DNA of 64,000 bases from Euphorbia lathyris (Eukaryota; Streptophyta; Magnoliopsida; Malpighiales; Euphorbiaceae), in the NCBI RefSeq assembly GCF_963576675.1, contig NC_088917.1, positions 16,272,001-16,336,000 of the forward strand. Reading direction: 5' to 3'. The position numbers and the translations under genes are program-made. Of this stretch, positions 11,343 to 23,573 are shown one piece after another (the first letter of the stretch is position 1; each line of letters starts with the position of its first letter). The notes beneath the pieces were generated by a model. That model was not told where the DNA came from, did not search any database, and was given only the letters and a program-made list of their open reading frames with translations.

Positions 11343-13160
11343 ATGGCCGAAGAATTCAAAGAACCCTCTTCTCTTGAAATCCTTGAAGATTCAACCCCTT
11401 TTGTAAACATTCAGAATATTCTCATAGCACCTCATAAGTCCAAGTTTGGTAAAGATGCTAAAACATCAAAAGAAAGGGAGAAAACTACTTCCTCTGAAAA
11501 AGTTAACCCACAAGGATGGGACCAACCCTCCACTTTGACTGCCCAGGAGCTCATAGACTATGGATATTGACATTTTCTCTTTTAGATGGGATGGTTCATG
11601 TTCTAAAGGAGTTTAACCTTTGTCCGAGTCAAATCTCCCTAAATGCTTAGCTAAAATTTCTTGCCTTTATTAAGGTTTGGGAAGTTATAGAGATCAATTT
11701 TCTTGGAAATTTGTTTCTTGTTGGAGTCCCATGAAGAATATTAAGGACGATGTGGCTTAATGGCAGATGAACTCCCTTTAAAGGGAATTCTTGACTGGAA
11801 AAATACAAAGCATGAAAAACTTCAACCTGAAGTGGTTTTGCCTAAAGGGAAATCCTTCCATTTCGGATGGCATCTACACTTCCTTTTCAAACCATATGGA
11901 ATGAGGATCCTAGTAATCTGGACTCCTATTAGATGAACAACTATCGAAGGGCATTCTTGATTGGCAAAATACAAAATATAAAAGACTTCAAGCTGAAGTT
12001 GTTTTGGATGAAAGGACAATCCTGCCATTTTGAATTACATCTACATTGATGGTTTTCCTTTTCAAACCATATGGAATGAGGATCCTAGTAATCTGGACTT
12101 CTAAAAGCCTAAATGAGAGGTGGCGGAGGACGATGAAGATGATAATGTGCTTTTGTTTAAATATTCTTCCTAATGGGGTTATAATGAGATGGTGGTGATT
12201 ATTTAATGGAATATCCTATCAGACCTTTACAATTCGATGGAAAAGATAATTTATAAGGATATTAAAGGCTTCTCCAAGATTTACGAAGGTAAATTACTTT
12301 TTAACTTTATATTTTCGACTTGGTGAAGGTACTTCTGCTAACATGTCTATTTATGATACAATGATAGCTTGCTTAAGAGCTTTTGAGGAATTTGAGCCCG
12401 TGGAGGAGAATCTTGGAGTTGATACATCTGCAGATGTTGACCAACCTCTTATTGCAAAGCGTGATGCCTCCATTCCTGTTATCTCTAGTGAATAGGTTGA
12501 TGTTGAAGTTCATGAGCTTTCTTTATCCCTTAAGCATGAACCTCCGGCTGGAGATGAGATTGAGATCCATTTGGAGGGTGAAGTGGATCTAAAGTTTGAT
12601 GTCAGATAATATTATTTCTGAGGCCTCCGGGTAGACTACGTAGGAAGAAAGTCCTATTACCTTTTAAGATCCTTCAGGCATTGACGAGGACAAACCTGAG
12701 GTGTGGGCTTCGGATCTTGAGACTAATGCCACTCATACTACTTAGGAAAACATGCCTAGGAAGTAGAAGACTATGAAGGTGATAAGAATTCATACCACTC
12801 CTTTTACTACTCTTATGGGTAAGAGGACTGAAAAAAGGTCCCTAGTGGATGATTTGAATTCGTCTATACCTATGCTGAAGAAGACAAAGGCCTCTGAGGC
12901 AGGGAAGGGAAAAGAGAAATTCACTCTGAAGCCTCTAAATAAAGAGGAGAAATCGATGTATAACAATTACAATCGTAATGTTGTAAGTTTTCCCTTCATT
13001 TTTTTTTAATATGATTCGTTTCCTATGGTTCTTGACCTATTTTCTTGTATTTTAGTTGTGGGATCGTTTGTACAGGGAGCGTATCACATTAAATAATCAT
13101 ATGATAAATCATGACTTAGGTCATCTACCGATGGTTCCATAGAAAAATGAGCCTTTCAAG
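11343..13160 (+). pseudogene. Antisense ORF remnant of the Tat-like element
   Basis: On the strand opposite to gag and RT lies a discontinuous coding-like region. It starts with MAEEFKEPSSLEILEDSTPF at 11343 and runs through acidic and lysine-rich pieces (KKTKASEAGKGKEKF near 12870). Many stop codons interrupt it. Tat-lineage elements are known to carry extra frames between pol and the 3' LTR, often in antisense, some related to plant mobile domain proteins. Position and strand here fit that. The domain itself is too decayed for me to assign, so the link is inference. Confidence 0.45.
11783..12102. repeat. Tandem duplication, ~166-bp period
   Basis: Two copies start GGGAATTCTTGACTGG (11783) and GGGCATTCTTGATTGG (11949). 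Both contain the shared block AAACCATATGGAATGAGGAT and end near ATCTGGACT. It lies within the antisense coding-like region and disrupts it. Confidence 0.85.
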
Positions 13161-13394
13161 AGTAAGGCCTTGTTTGATAACTTCGATAATCACTTAAATT
13201 AAAATGGTAAGCATTATTTAATTTAAGTGTGTTTGATAAAAGTTATTTTTCACCACTTAAATTACTCAATTAAGTTAAAAGTCACTTATTTTGATAAGTC
13301 AAAATATTTGACTTAACATTTTGAGTTAAACATTATCAGCTAATATTTTTATAATACTTATTTTGGCATATGTTGTTGAATTGAAATCTTTGGC

Positions 13395-14063
13395 TCTATT
13401 AAGGATTTTATAAAATGGTAAACATCTCTTAGCCGAACAGTATATGAATCGGCCTAGAGTGTTAATCTTTTCATTAAGCTTTTAGTCGTCATTCAGTCTC
13501 TTTGATGGCGCCATGTTGATAATGACCTGAATCCTATCTGGGTTCGCCTCAATTACCATTGGGAGACCATGAACCCCAAGAATATCCTTCAGCTTACACC
13601 AAATGTGCATTTATCTAGATTCAACTTGCGCTTATATTCTTGTAAGGTCACGAGGACTGCTCCAAGGTCCGAAGCATTCTCTGCCACATTTTTTCTTTTG
13701 ACTATCATATCATCCATGTATTTTTTTTCCTCCAATGATATCTTTTAAAATCTTGTTCACAAGTCTTTGGTATGTAGCCTCAGCATTTTTCCGATAGAAA
13801 GGCATGGCCCTATAGAAATACATTCCTTCATGTATCATGAAACCAGTCTTGTCTGTGTTCTTTGGATTCATTTGGATCTGATAATACCCCACAACCGCAT
13901 CCATGAGGGAGCATATTGCATATCCAATTGTAGAATCAATGAGCAAATCAATGCATGGGAGAGGGTAGGAATCCTTTGGGAAAGATTTGTTAAGGTCTGT
14001 AAGGTTAACACATAACCTCCACTTCTCGTTTGCCTTATTTACAAAACAGCATTGGCCATCCAC
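13395..14063 (-). pseudogene. Gypsy reverse transcriptase remnant
   Basis: The open stretch 14063-13710 has WRLCVNLTDLNKSFPKDSYP, a SLMDAVVGYYQI segment and AEATYQRLVNKI, all hallmarks of Tat/Athila-type Gypsy RT. Beyond its stop the same style continues (a NPDRIQ segment and an RFIYCSAKRCLPF segment) to about 13395, where it ends abruptly. The catalytic YxDD box is missing or destroyed in the part I can read. RNase H and integrase that should follow are absent, so this is an internally deleted copy. Confidence 0.8.
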
Positions 14064-14959
14064 ATCGGGTAATGAATTTCCTCAATATGTCTACAGTTTA
14101 TTAGCTTTTTTACTTTATTCTTGATTACTTTATGCCTCTTAGATCCATAGTTTCTTTTTTCTGTATACTAGCATAGACTTCATATCAACATTCAAGGAGT
14201 GCGTCATGACTTCGGGGGATATCTCTAATACGTCCATTAGACACCATCTGAATGTCGTGATGTTCTCTTATAATGTATGCACTGTTTGTTCTTTTGCCTT
14301 CTTTGGTATCATAATCGAGAGCTTGACTAATTTTGCCTATGCTAGCCATGCTCTTTATAGGTCCACTATCGGCTTTACTCCTTTACTTAAGTTCCTCGAC
14401 TAGATCAACAATTGCATGCTTCAAGTTGAAAGAATCCATATAAGTTTCTTGTACAATTATCTAGTTGCAATGTTCTACTTCCACACCTCTCTCAGTATGT
14501 ATTTGCTAAGCCAAATGGTAAATGGAGGGTGCTCTTGCTAATTCGGGTATGAGTGGTCTTCCAAAGATGACATTATATGGAAAATAACTATAAAAGAAAA
14601 ATCATTTTAGTGTGCCATTTCATTCGTAGTATGTCTCTTATTCCACCATCACCCTAATACTTCCAAATAATGAAACTGTGTGTCCGTTAATTCCTACTAG
14701 CGGGGACAACATAAGCAACAACCTATTCAGATCAATATGAAGAAGGTTTTTCTTGTAATGATATTGGTCAAACTTCTAGTATCCACAAACACTCTTGGAC
14801 TATGAAGCCATTGATCAACATCTCAATAACCAAAGCATCTTTGCGAACTACTTTGGTAGTCAGACCTTTGAATGAGAATTCATAGTTGAATTTGTGTAAT
14901 CATTCCTTATCCTCGAAGATCTTATTTTGCTTCACTGACCTATCCTCATTTGACCCTCT

Positions 14960-16327
14960 TGTTGGTCCCGTGTAACGTGACAATATTAGTTCCAAGGGGG
15001 GGGGGGTTAGGAACTATTATAAAATTTTCACGTTAGGCTGACTGTTAATTTTTAACTTAGACTTTCTCGAAGTCTTTTAGCATAGTGATACTGAGTAAGT
15101 TTCAGATACAAGCTTAGTCAACAGGTGACTAAGTTTGAATCTGTCCTTTAGTCAAGAGATAGCACTTGAGTCTATTCCTGAACTCAGCTTCTCAGTTTGC
15201 TCAACTCAGCTTATGTTCTTTTTAGCGTTTTAACTAGGCAGTATTATAGCAAGCAATAAGTTAAGGAGATAAGGGTTAGAAAGATATTACTCAGCAGACG
15301 TATCCTGGTTCGGCCTCTCCACCTATGTCCAGTCCCCGGAATTCCTTCCGAGCTTTTCAGAATCCTCTACTGAGCTCTTTAAAGGTAGAGCACAAACCTT
15401 TTACAATAGAAAGCTGAGTATACAAGAGTACCTTCCTCTATTCCTCTACTCACTCCTATTTCTACCACTGAGTACTATGACCGAGTACTCAGCTTCTCCT
15501 TTCTATACTTCTATAAATGATAAGTGTTTGTTTGTCCTAAACAACAATTGCTAAGACACTTTAGATGAATAAGATCACTCTAGACTTTTACACAAGATTG
15601 GAATTGGTGTAAGATTTGCTTTTCTTTTCTCACAGAACTTCGAGTATCAATTTGGTCAGTGTTTCGACTTGATTGAAGATCTGCATCGAATGAAGCGTTT
15701 GAGTGGCCTATTTATAGTGACACTTGATGCACCGGTAATTTCGAATTTTGAAATAACCGTTGGAGGGAAACAGATTCCTGTCGCTTTCACTCAGTACGTG
15801 CTTAGCGTCCTTGGCCAATCACATTCTTGTATCTCCTGTCTTCGGCAGTGCTCAGCAGCTTTTCGTCAGACTAGACATAATGTCTCCATATTTATGGCAA
15901 AGTCTTCCAGACAGCTTTCTGCGTCTTTTGAACTTTACCCAAAGTAGAAATACTTTGTCTTCAAGTTTATTCAGGTCAGTCGCTGACCTGACTTCCTTGT
16001 CGCTCAACTCAGCAGCTTCGTCTTAAAGCTTTTGGTCGAAGGCTTCTCGATCCTTCTCATTGCTGGGCGTGCGTTTTGTTCAACTGGAACTACGTTTTGA
16101 TCTGCTTGAGCCGTGAGGCGTTCATCCGTTGACTTGGGCTTGACTTTCTCTTGTGGGCCTTTGGGCCTTACAACTTAATGTCTTATGTATTAAATAACTC
16201 AACATTGAACAAACACATTAGTATAAATAAATCAAAGCATTTAAATTTAGAATATCTTTATCATGGAGATTTAATTCTTGTTAAATAATTTTGTCAAATC
16301 AAAATCATGTGGAAATGTGTTTCAACA
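14960..16327 (-). mobile_element. Solo LTR of the SIRE-type Copia family
   Basis: This 1368-bp segment begins TGTTGGTCCCGTG and ends GTGTTTCAACA. It is homologous along its length to the two LTRs of the full Sirevirus at 22223-33629. A perfect 5-bp duplication CCTCT flanks it (14955-14959 and 16328-16332). No internal coding region remains. It lies inside the Gypsy element, between the gag and RT remnants, and so is younger than it. Confidence 0.92.
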
Positions 16328-16699
16328 CCTCTGACTATCATATTAATGACCCCTTAGGTGCACGTTCGACTAGACATATATCTAATTGTTAGGTGCTTTT
16401 CTAGGGGTTTTTAAGAACTTATCTAACTTTCCTTGTTCCGCCATTTTTAGCTCTAGATAAAGTTACTAATAATATTTGGTGTCCTGACCTTCTCTTTTTT
16501 GAAATTTTCAATACAACTTGGTGTGGAAACAACCATAGCTTTTACATTCCAGGAGGTATTAAATATGTTGTTTGTTCTTTCGGCCCAATATATTATTTCT
16601 TTCTAGGGAGCATTTAATGGTGTGAAATCGTGTTTTATCTACTCTCGTGGTCTTCTTTTGTCTTAGTATCGTTCATTTTAGAATCCTTTAAAGGTGTTA

Positions 16700-17230
16700 A
16701 CCAGACCCAACCTATCTTTTATCAAAGGTTTGAGGAAATGCCCAAGTTGAGGTCTCGAAATGTTTTAGGCCATTGAGTCGCGAGCTCTTTTGATAAGTGA
16801 TTACTTCTGTAGTTTGAGGCAATAGTGTCAAAAACTCCATCCATATTAAGGTGTCGAATCTGAATTTGCATCTTCTGAAATATTTCAAGCCACTCCCAAA
16901 TTTCTCAGGTGGTTCTTGAACAATGTAGTTCAGATCTTGCATGATCTTGCTCTCCAATATCAATGTGACAAAGTGTTGAGCAAATTCGTTCACCATTTGT
17001 TTGAAGTTTTGAATAGATCTGGGAAAGATTTATTCTTACGAGTAAGTCGTAACATCCTTAAGTGTGGTGGGAAAAAATCTTCACATGACAACATTTGTAA
17101 CCATCATAGTTTCTAAGGATCTCTGAAAGTTTTTTGCATGGATAGTGGGATCCTCCAGACCATTATATTCTTTAAGGGATGGGTATTTGAATCCATTCGG
17201 CATATGCATGGTCAATATATCCGCGCAGAG
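16700..17230 (-). pseudogene. Gypsy gag remnant
   Basis: Translation of the minus strand gives MPNGFKYPSLKEYNG followed by a DP-containing segment near 17210-17130. This matches the start of the retrotransposon Gag domain of Tat-type elements (MP..FK.P.L..YDG..DP). Further on, an uninterrupted stretch at 16996-16712 begins VNEFAQHF and reads like the later part of the same domain. The frame is broken in between. Gag forms the virus-like particle; this copy cannot. Confidence 0.65.
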
Positions 17231-17827
17231 TGATGAGCTGATGTTACTTTGGGGATCCTAAAATCAATGATGGCGCCAGCCATGGTGCTCCGAAGCTCCT
17301 TCTAAATAAGATTTTACATCTCCTCCTTGTTTAGAGGAGCTTCATTGTCATCAGGCCTTTGAGTTGTCTTCTGTTTTTTTGTGTTGTTGTCGATCTTTAG
17401 ATCTTGGCCATATATCCTTGTTCGACCTTCATTTTGATCTTGGTAATAAGATTTAGTTGAGTTCTATTTGGCAGGCTTCTTACGCTTCAAAGATCTTGAT
17501 TCGTCATAGTACTTTTGATGACATCTTTGAGGTGGCCTTCTTAGGGAATGAGAGTATGACTCCTCATATCTTCCCCTATAATGATCCTTAGAGGGAGTCT
17601 TGTAATGATGGCACATTTGAAAGCAAAAGGTTGTGCTCATTTCCTATATATCTCCCCTCTTGCCTTCCTATTGAGAGTCTAAGTACCATTCCCTCTTATG
17701 TGGCCAACTTTGGACGTCGTGGTGTGCAGTAGAGCAACCAATAGAGTCTTATTCGTTAGTGCATTTGTTGGCTTCCTTTGCCTCTTTTAACCATTCCCTA
17801 ACCGGTGTCATCTTTGTCGCACCAATT

Positions 17828-18057
17828 TGATGTGTGATAATTTGTATCAAGCTTCTGAGAGTCCTTTTGGTGGCTAAGATAAGATAGAAAAATGATTAAG
17901 GTCGGTCAACCCCACTCCAGGAATCTACAATGTTTTTTGGGCTAACATTGTGACCCCGAGTTTCTCTTGACTGGTCCAGAAGGTGTATGGCATTACGGTT
18001 TAGGGAGGGAGTATCTCACTGGACCACGTGTAATATGATTAATTATGTATGATATCA
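17828..18057 (-). repeat. Gypsy 5' LTR (right), short copy
   Basis: Begins TGATGTGTGATAATTTG and ends TATGATATCA. It shares AATATGATTAATTAT and the GTATCAAG segment with the left LTR. Confidence 0.7.
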
Positions 18058-18970
18058 ATAAGAATCGAACTCGAGACATAGGTTAAACGATTAGAGACCA
18101 TTACCGCTCAAGCCAAGCTTAATTTGCAAATCCATCTATTTTCAACATGTATAGTACAGTATATTTATAGTCCTGATATTACTAATATTTTTATTTCTAA
18201 ATTTCAATATAAAAATCCTTAACTTTGGAGGAATATTGCAGTCTAATTTAATAAAATAATATATATAAAAATAACAAGATGGACATTTACTACACCATAA
18301 ATATATTATATTGTGGTAAATCTATTAAATGTTAATAATCATTCAACATGAATTTGTCCCATTAAGTAGGAAAGGAATATATTAGATTAAAATCTTATTA
18401 GGATACATTGCATTATTCCAAGTTTTTTTTTTCTTTCAAATACATATTGATTATTATGAGATCTTCTTAATCAGATATTTTCCATAAAATTAGAGATTGT
18501 TCATACATATTAAAGAAGTAAATATCTTAATTAAGAAAGTTTATTTAGACTACAATCACATATTAAATAGAGTTAAAAAATTATATTTATCTATATATTA
18601 TGATAAAATATTGTGTTATTGGTATTAATAATTCTAAAACAAGTAGATTAAAAAGAAGAATGTATGTGGATTCCAAATAAATTTGGTAATTAAATAATGG
18701 AAAAAAAGGGTATTTGTAAAGTCTGTTTGATTCTATTTTTTCGTGTAGCTTTTAGCTTTTCACTCAAATATAAATAAACAATGTTTAACTACATTTATGA
18801 AAAAGTATAGTTTGTAATCAAAATAATTAAAAAGTATAGTTTTTAATTTGTTTTAATAGAAAAAGAAATTGTTTCGGACATTTTTAAAATCTTCATTTTA
18901 AATAGAAAAGTTTTTTTTTTAAAAAATATTTATTTGATTTTAACAAAAATTACATTCTTAATAAACATAG
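18058..18970. other. AT-rich spacer with a tRNA-like fragment
   Basis: Beyond the Gypsy duplication, 18063-18118 read on the minus strand gives TGGCTTGAGCGG (box A-like) and, about 30 bases later, a GAGTTCGATT segment (box B-like). This suggests a tRNA-derived or SINE-derived fragment. The rest is very AT-rich and I see no gene in it. Confidence 0.4.
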
Positions 18971-21900
18971 TTTTTTTTTAACTAAACCGAAATTCTCATT
19001 AATCAATAGGTCCTTCGGAAGAACATCAAAAACGCTAGCATAGGAACGAGTGTGCTTAACCACTAGGTGAGTTGCTACATTTGTTAACGATGAAACAAAA
19101 GATACAGAGAAATCTGTATTAGTTAAAAGAATGTCCTTATAGTCTTGTATAAGACCACCAAAGCCCGATAAGTCACGTTGTACCGAATTAATGTAATCCA
19201 CAACACTTTTTGTATTAGTTTCGAACTCCACTTTATCAAGGTTAAGGGGATACCGCCAGATTAGGCCTTTACGTAGGGCTAACACTTTTACAACATTGAC
19301 TTCGTGGATACCCGAGACCACTTCACTTCGACAAGCCATGAATGCTCCCCCACGCTGATGAAAAATAACACCCATGATTTTCACTTGCATACACCACCCC
19401 ATCTATGTTGCACTTGCTTACACCGTCTCTAGGAGCCTTCCAATGAACCGCCTGCCTTGCCAATGTTTCTCCTCCCACCGAAGTCGTTCGATAGCCCTAA
19501 TGCCAGTCTTCCAAAAACTGTTTGACTGACCTCACAACTTCTTTCGGACTTAAGATAATGTTATTCCATAGCAGATTATTTTGCTACTGCCAAATGCAGT
19601 ATAATACGACGGTAGTAACTTCCAGCATTCCGAGAACAGATGTTGTGCACTCCCAGCTGCCATATTACAAATTAAGCAACCCTTCGGAATGTAACATGCC
19701 TTTGAAGTAACCGAGTTTGCAAAGGTAAGCACCGAGACCCCACCTTCCAAAGAAAAGTGATTGTTTTAGGAGGCAACATCAGCTTCCGTAACTCTTTCTA
19801 GCCCGGACTTGAAGGTCCATCATTAGTCACTGATTCCAATATCATATACCCAGATTTGGATGAATACAAGCCATTCCTTGTGAAATTCCATATTAATTAG
19901 TTTGGTCTATCCCCACTTGGCACAAGCATATTACATATGTTTTGGGAATCTTCCAAAAACGTCCTAGCTGTTATCTTTCCTCTATCCCAAACCCGAGTGC
20001 CTAATATAAAATACTCAGCTACCACTTCATCCTCGCAGCCGTCAATCGATGCTGATGTAATTGTAAACTGAGGGTTACCTGGTATCCACAGATCTTGCCA
20101 AACTCGTATAGTTTTGCCATTGCCTATTCTCAATCTCAAACCAACCTTTAGAACAGATATTGAACTCCACACACCCATCCAAATCATACTAGGATTGCCC
20201 AAACTTGAAGAAAGGAAAGTGCCCCGGGGATAATAACTCGCTTTAAGGACCCGACTAATCAACATAGATAGAGTTGATATTAACTTCCATCCTTGCTTTC
20301 CTAAAAGAAAAAAGATTAAACAAATGTAAATCATGAAAACCAAGACCGTCTTGCTCTTTAACTTTACACATTTTAGTCCAATTAAACCAATTAATGTTCC
20401 TCCTCCCGTTTGCTTTCGAACCCCACCAGAAGGAGTTCATCATTTTTTTTTTACAAATCCTTACAAATAGAAACAGGTAACAGAAAACAGAAGATGGGCA
20501 AAGCCTGAGCCCCTGACTTAAGAAGAACTTGCTTACATGCATTAGACAAAAAAAATGAAACTACTAGCTACTGAATCACTTTCAAAGTCTACCAATTAAA
20601 AACAGAAAAATATTTCTTTTTGATCTGTCAATAAGTGAAGGTAAACCTAGATATGTGCCAGTATCTAGTGGAGCTAAAACATGTAATAAATCACTTACTT
20701 GTGCCCTGAGTTCGGCCCAAACATTCGTACTGAAAAAAATCCCTGACTTATTAAGGTTAATAGCCTAAATTAATGCATGTTCATATTCCTTTAGGATATC
20801 CACCACTACCTTAGTTTCATCCATAGAGGCACCAAAGAATAAGAAACTATCATTAGCGAAAAATAAACGGGATACTGAAGGAGCACCTCGACAAACCTTA
20901 CAACCATAGATTAGATTATCAGACTCTACCTTGTACATTATTTTAGACAAAACTTTAGCATAGAGAATAAATAAATATGTAGAGAGTGAGTCCCCATGTC
21001 TCAATCCTCTACCTGGATGAATGTGCCCAACCAAGTCCCCATTAACAGACACCGAGCATGAAAACCCATAAGGGTAAACACTACTTCTAGGAAGCCCCAG
21101 TCTATCCTATCATAGGCTTTACTTATATCTATTTTTAAAGCAACATTCCATGTTTGTCCCTTGTTATTACATTTTATATAATGTAGGGACTCAAATGCAA
21201 TTTAGACACTATCAATAATGGACCTCCTAGGCTTAAAAACAGATTGGCTCTCACTAATTATAGCAGGTAAAATGACTTTTAGCCTATTTGCTAAGACCTT
21301 GGCAATAATCGTATATAACACATTACAAAGGGATATTGGTCTTAGGTCCTTCATTGATTTAAGAGCCTCACACTTCAGTATAAGTACTATAATTGTGTCA
21401 TTAAGATTAACAGGGAATTCAATCTAATTAAGCCAACCCACACATGCTGAGAACACATCTATGACAATAAAACTCTAAAAATGTTGAAAAAATCTTACGC
21501 TAAGCCCATCAGACCTAAGGGATTTATCTAGGGCCATCTGAAATATAGTCACTTTGAATTCATCCAAGTGGAAAGGGACAATGAGATTCATATTAAGGTC
21601 ATCGATCACAACCACATCCAAGACATTAACAGTATTAGATACCATATTATTGGAGGGAGTAAAAATTATATTAAAATAGGAACTTACATTCTCTCCAATT
21701 ACATACGGATCCTCTATTAATGTCCACTGATCATCGAGCAAAACAACAATATGGTTCTGTTTGCACCGGGCTTGAACACACGAGTGGAAATACTTTATGT
21801 TGAGATCTTCCGCCTTGAGCCATAAAGATTTGGCTCGTTGTTTCCAATATAGTTTGTACTGTTCTAGAAGGTTATTAAGGTTCCATCTTGCTTCGAAAAA

Positions 21901-22222
21901 CCTCTACACCGGCTCCATATCCTTCTCGTCCCTCAATCTGTCAATCACGTTCGTCAACCTTGCTATGTGTGAAGAAACCTGATTCTGAAAATGAATGCCT
22001 CATTATTCCATTGAATTTGAACATGCTGCAAGTTTCGCTGGCAGCGGATTATGAGAATTGCTTGCCCAACTTGAAGTAACCAAGTCAGTAAAACCTGTTT
22101 CTTTCAACATGCTAATTCATACATAAACCGAGCATGTCTCTGACGCCTAACCTGATCAACCAAGCATACTATAATTGGGAGATGATCCAAATATCCCGAG
22201 GTCAATATTGTGAAGCCATAAG
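18971..22222 (-). pseudogene. Second LINE, 3' part: RT to RNase H, decayed
   Basis: Minus-strand pieces of ORF2 appear in order: endonuclease-RT linker and RT start (about 22130-21475), RT core (21052-20765, RGLRHGDSLSTYLF and FFANDSFLFF), thumb and linker (20542-19897), zf-RVT (about 19700-19550, CLICNMAAGSAQH), and RNase H (19402-18990). The catalytic box reads FAND, with Asn in place of the first Asp. Several stops and frame changes break it. A T run at 18971-18979 is the poly(A) tail. The element continues to the right of the Sirevirus at 33630. Confidence 0.85.
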
Positions 22223-23556
22223 TGTTGGTCCCTTGTAGGGTTGCAAGTATAGTTCCAAGGGGGGGGTTAGGAACTATTTAAACTTTTTTGCAATTAGGGC
22301 AGACTTCTTTTTCTAAGGAAAAAGGTTTTAACAGCGGCGCTGAGTAAACAGCAAGATACTGGCTTAGTCAACTGGTGACTAGTTCAGTTTCTTAGCTTGA
22401 GTCAGGAGATAGCACTTAGAGTCTATTCCTGAGCTCAGATGTTCAACACGCATAACTCAACTTGACCTCTTTACTTGGTCAGTTTTTGGTTATTTTAAGC
22501 AAGCAATATATATAAGGAGTTAAAGGTAAGAAATACTTTACTCAGCAGATTTATCCATGTTCGGCTTCTTCTAAGCCTACGTCCTGTCCCCGGAACACGT
22601 TCTGAGATTTCGAATCCTCTACTGAGCTCTTTAAAGGTAGAGCCTCAAACCTTTTACAATCTTAGCAACTGAGTATAACAAGAGTACCTTCCTCTATACC
22701 TCTACTCAATCCTAATCTCTCGCTGAGTACTATAACCGAGTACTCAGCCTCTCCTTTCTATCTCTAGAAATGATAAGTGTTTGTCCTATACAATGATTTG
22801 CTAAGACACTTTAGACGATTGAGATAATCACTCTAGACTTTTACACAAATGTATGAATTGTAGTGTAAGATTTGCTTTGCTTCTTGCTTGCAGAACTTGT
22901 GTAGAAATTTGGTCAGCGTAATGGCTTGATCAAGTTCTGTGTAAATGCAGCTTCTGATGGCACTATTTATAGAGACGTCTGGGCATCGGTCATTTCGAAT
23001 TTCGAAATAACCGTTGGAGGGAAACGGCTTCTTGTCGTTGTCATCCTGACTTGCTCAGAGCTCTCGGCCAATCAGATTTGTGTATCTTCTGTCCTCGGTC
23101 AGCTCAGCAGGCTGTCTCTCCTTTTATGGTAAAGTCAACTAGACAGCATACTGTGTCGTCTGAACTTTACCCAAAGTAGAAATACTTTGTCTGGAAGTTT
23201 TCCTTAGCCAACTGCTGTCTTGTACTCTTTGTCGAGTCTACTCAGCAGCTTCATCTTGAAGTTGTTCCCGAAGGTCTTCTAGATCCTTCTCTTGCTGAGT
23301 TGCGTTTTGTCCAAAGCGACAATGTTTTAACAAACGCGGACCGAGTTGTACTGAGTTGTTTGACTTGGGCCTTGAATTCCGTATTGGGCTTGGGCCTTTT
23401 AATTCTTGTGTCTTATAAACAATTTTAACTCAACATTGAACAAACACATTAGTAGAATAAATCAAAGCATTTAAACTTAGTGTGTTTAGAATATGTATTT
23501 CAATTATACTTAAACAATTTTGTCAAATCAAAATTATGTGGAAAGGTGTTTCAACA
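22223..23556 (-). repeat. Sirevirus 3' LTR
   Basis: 1334 bp, beginning TGTTGGTCCC and ending GTGTTTCAACA on the plus strand. It is the left copy and therefore the 3' LTR of the minus-strand element. Confidence 0.95.
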
Positions 23557-23573
23557 AACTCCCCCATTTTGAT
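23557..23573 (-). promoter_or_regulatory. Polypurine tract of the Sirevirus
   Basis: On the minus strand AAAATGGGGGAGTT sits directly against the 3' LTR, the expected place for the plus-strand primer. Confidence 0.85.

Larger units (their letters stand above)
10286..18057 (-). mobile_element. Degenerate Ty3/Gypsy element, Tat-like
   Basis: Related LTRs lie at 10286-10779 and 17828-18057, both with TGATGTGTG and TGATATCA ends. Flanks are CTAAG (10281-10285) and ATAAG (18058-18062), 4 of 5 identical. Next to the left LTR is a purine tract on the minus strand (CTTAGGGGGGCATC), and next to the right LTR a TTGGTGCGACAAAG segment in the primer-site position, so the element runs on the minus strand. 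Gag and RT remnants are recognisable; RNase H and integrase are not. A solo Sirevirus LTR (14960-16327) is nested inside. A roughly 230-bp AT-rich stretch at 13165-13395, beginning AAGGCCTTGTTTGATAA, may be a further small insertion. Confidence 0.75.
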
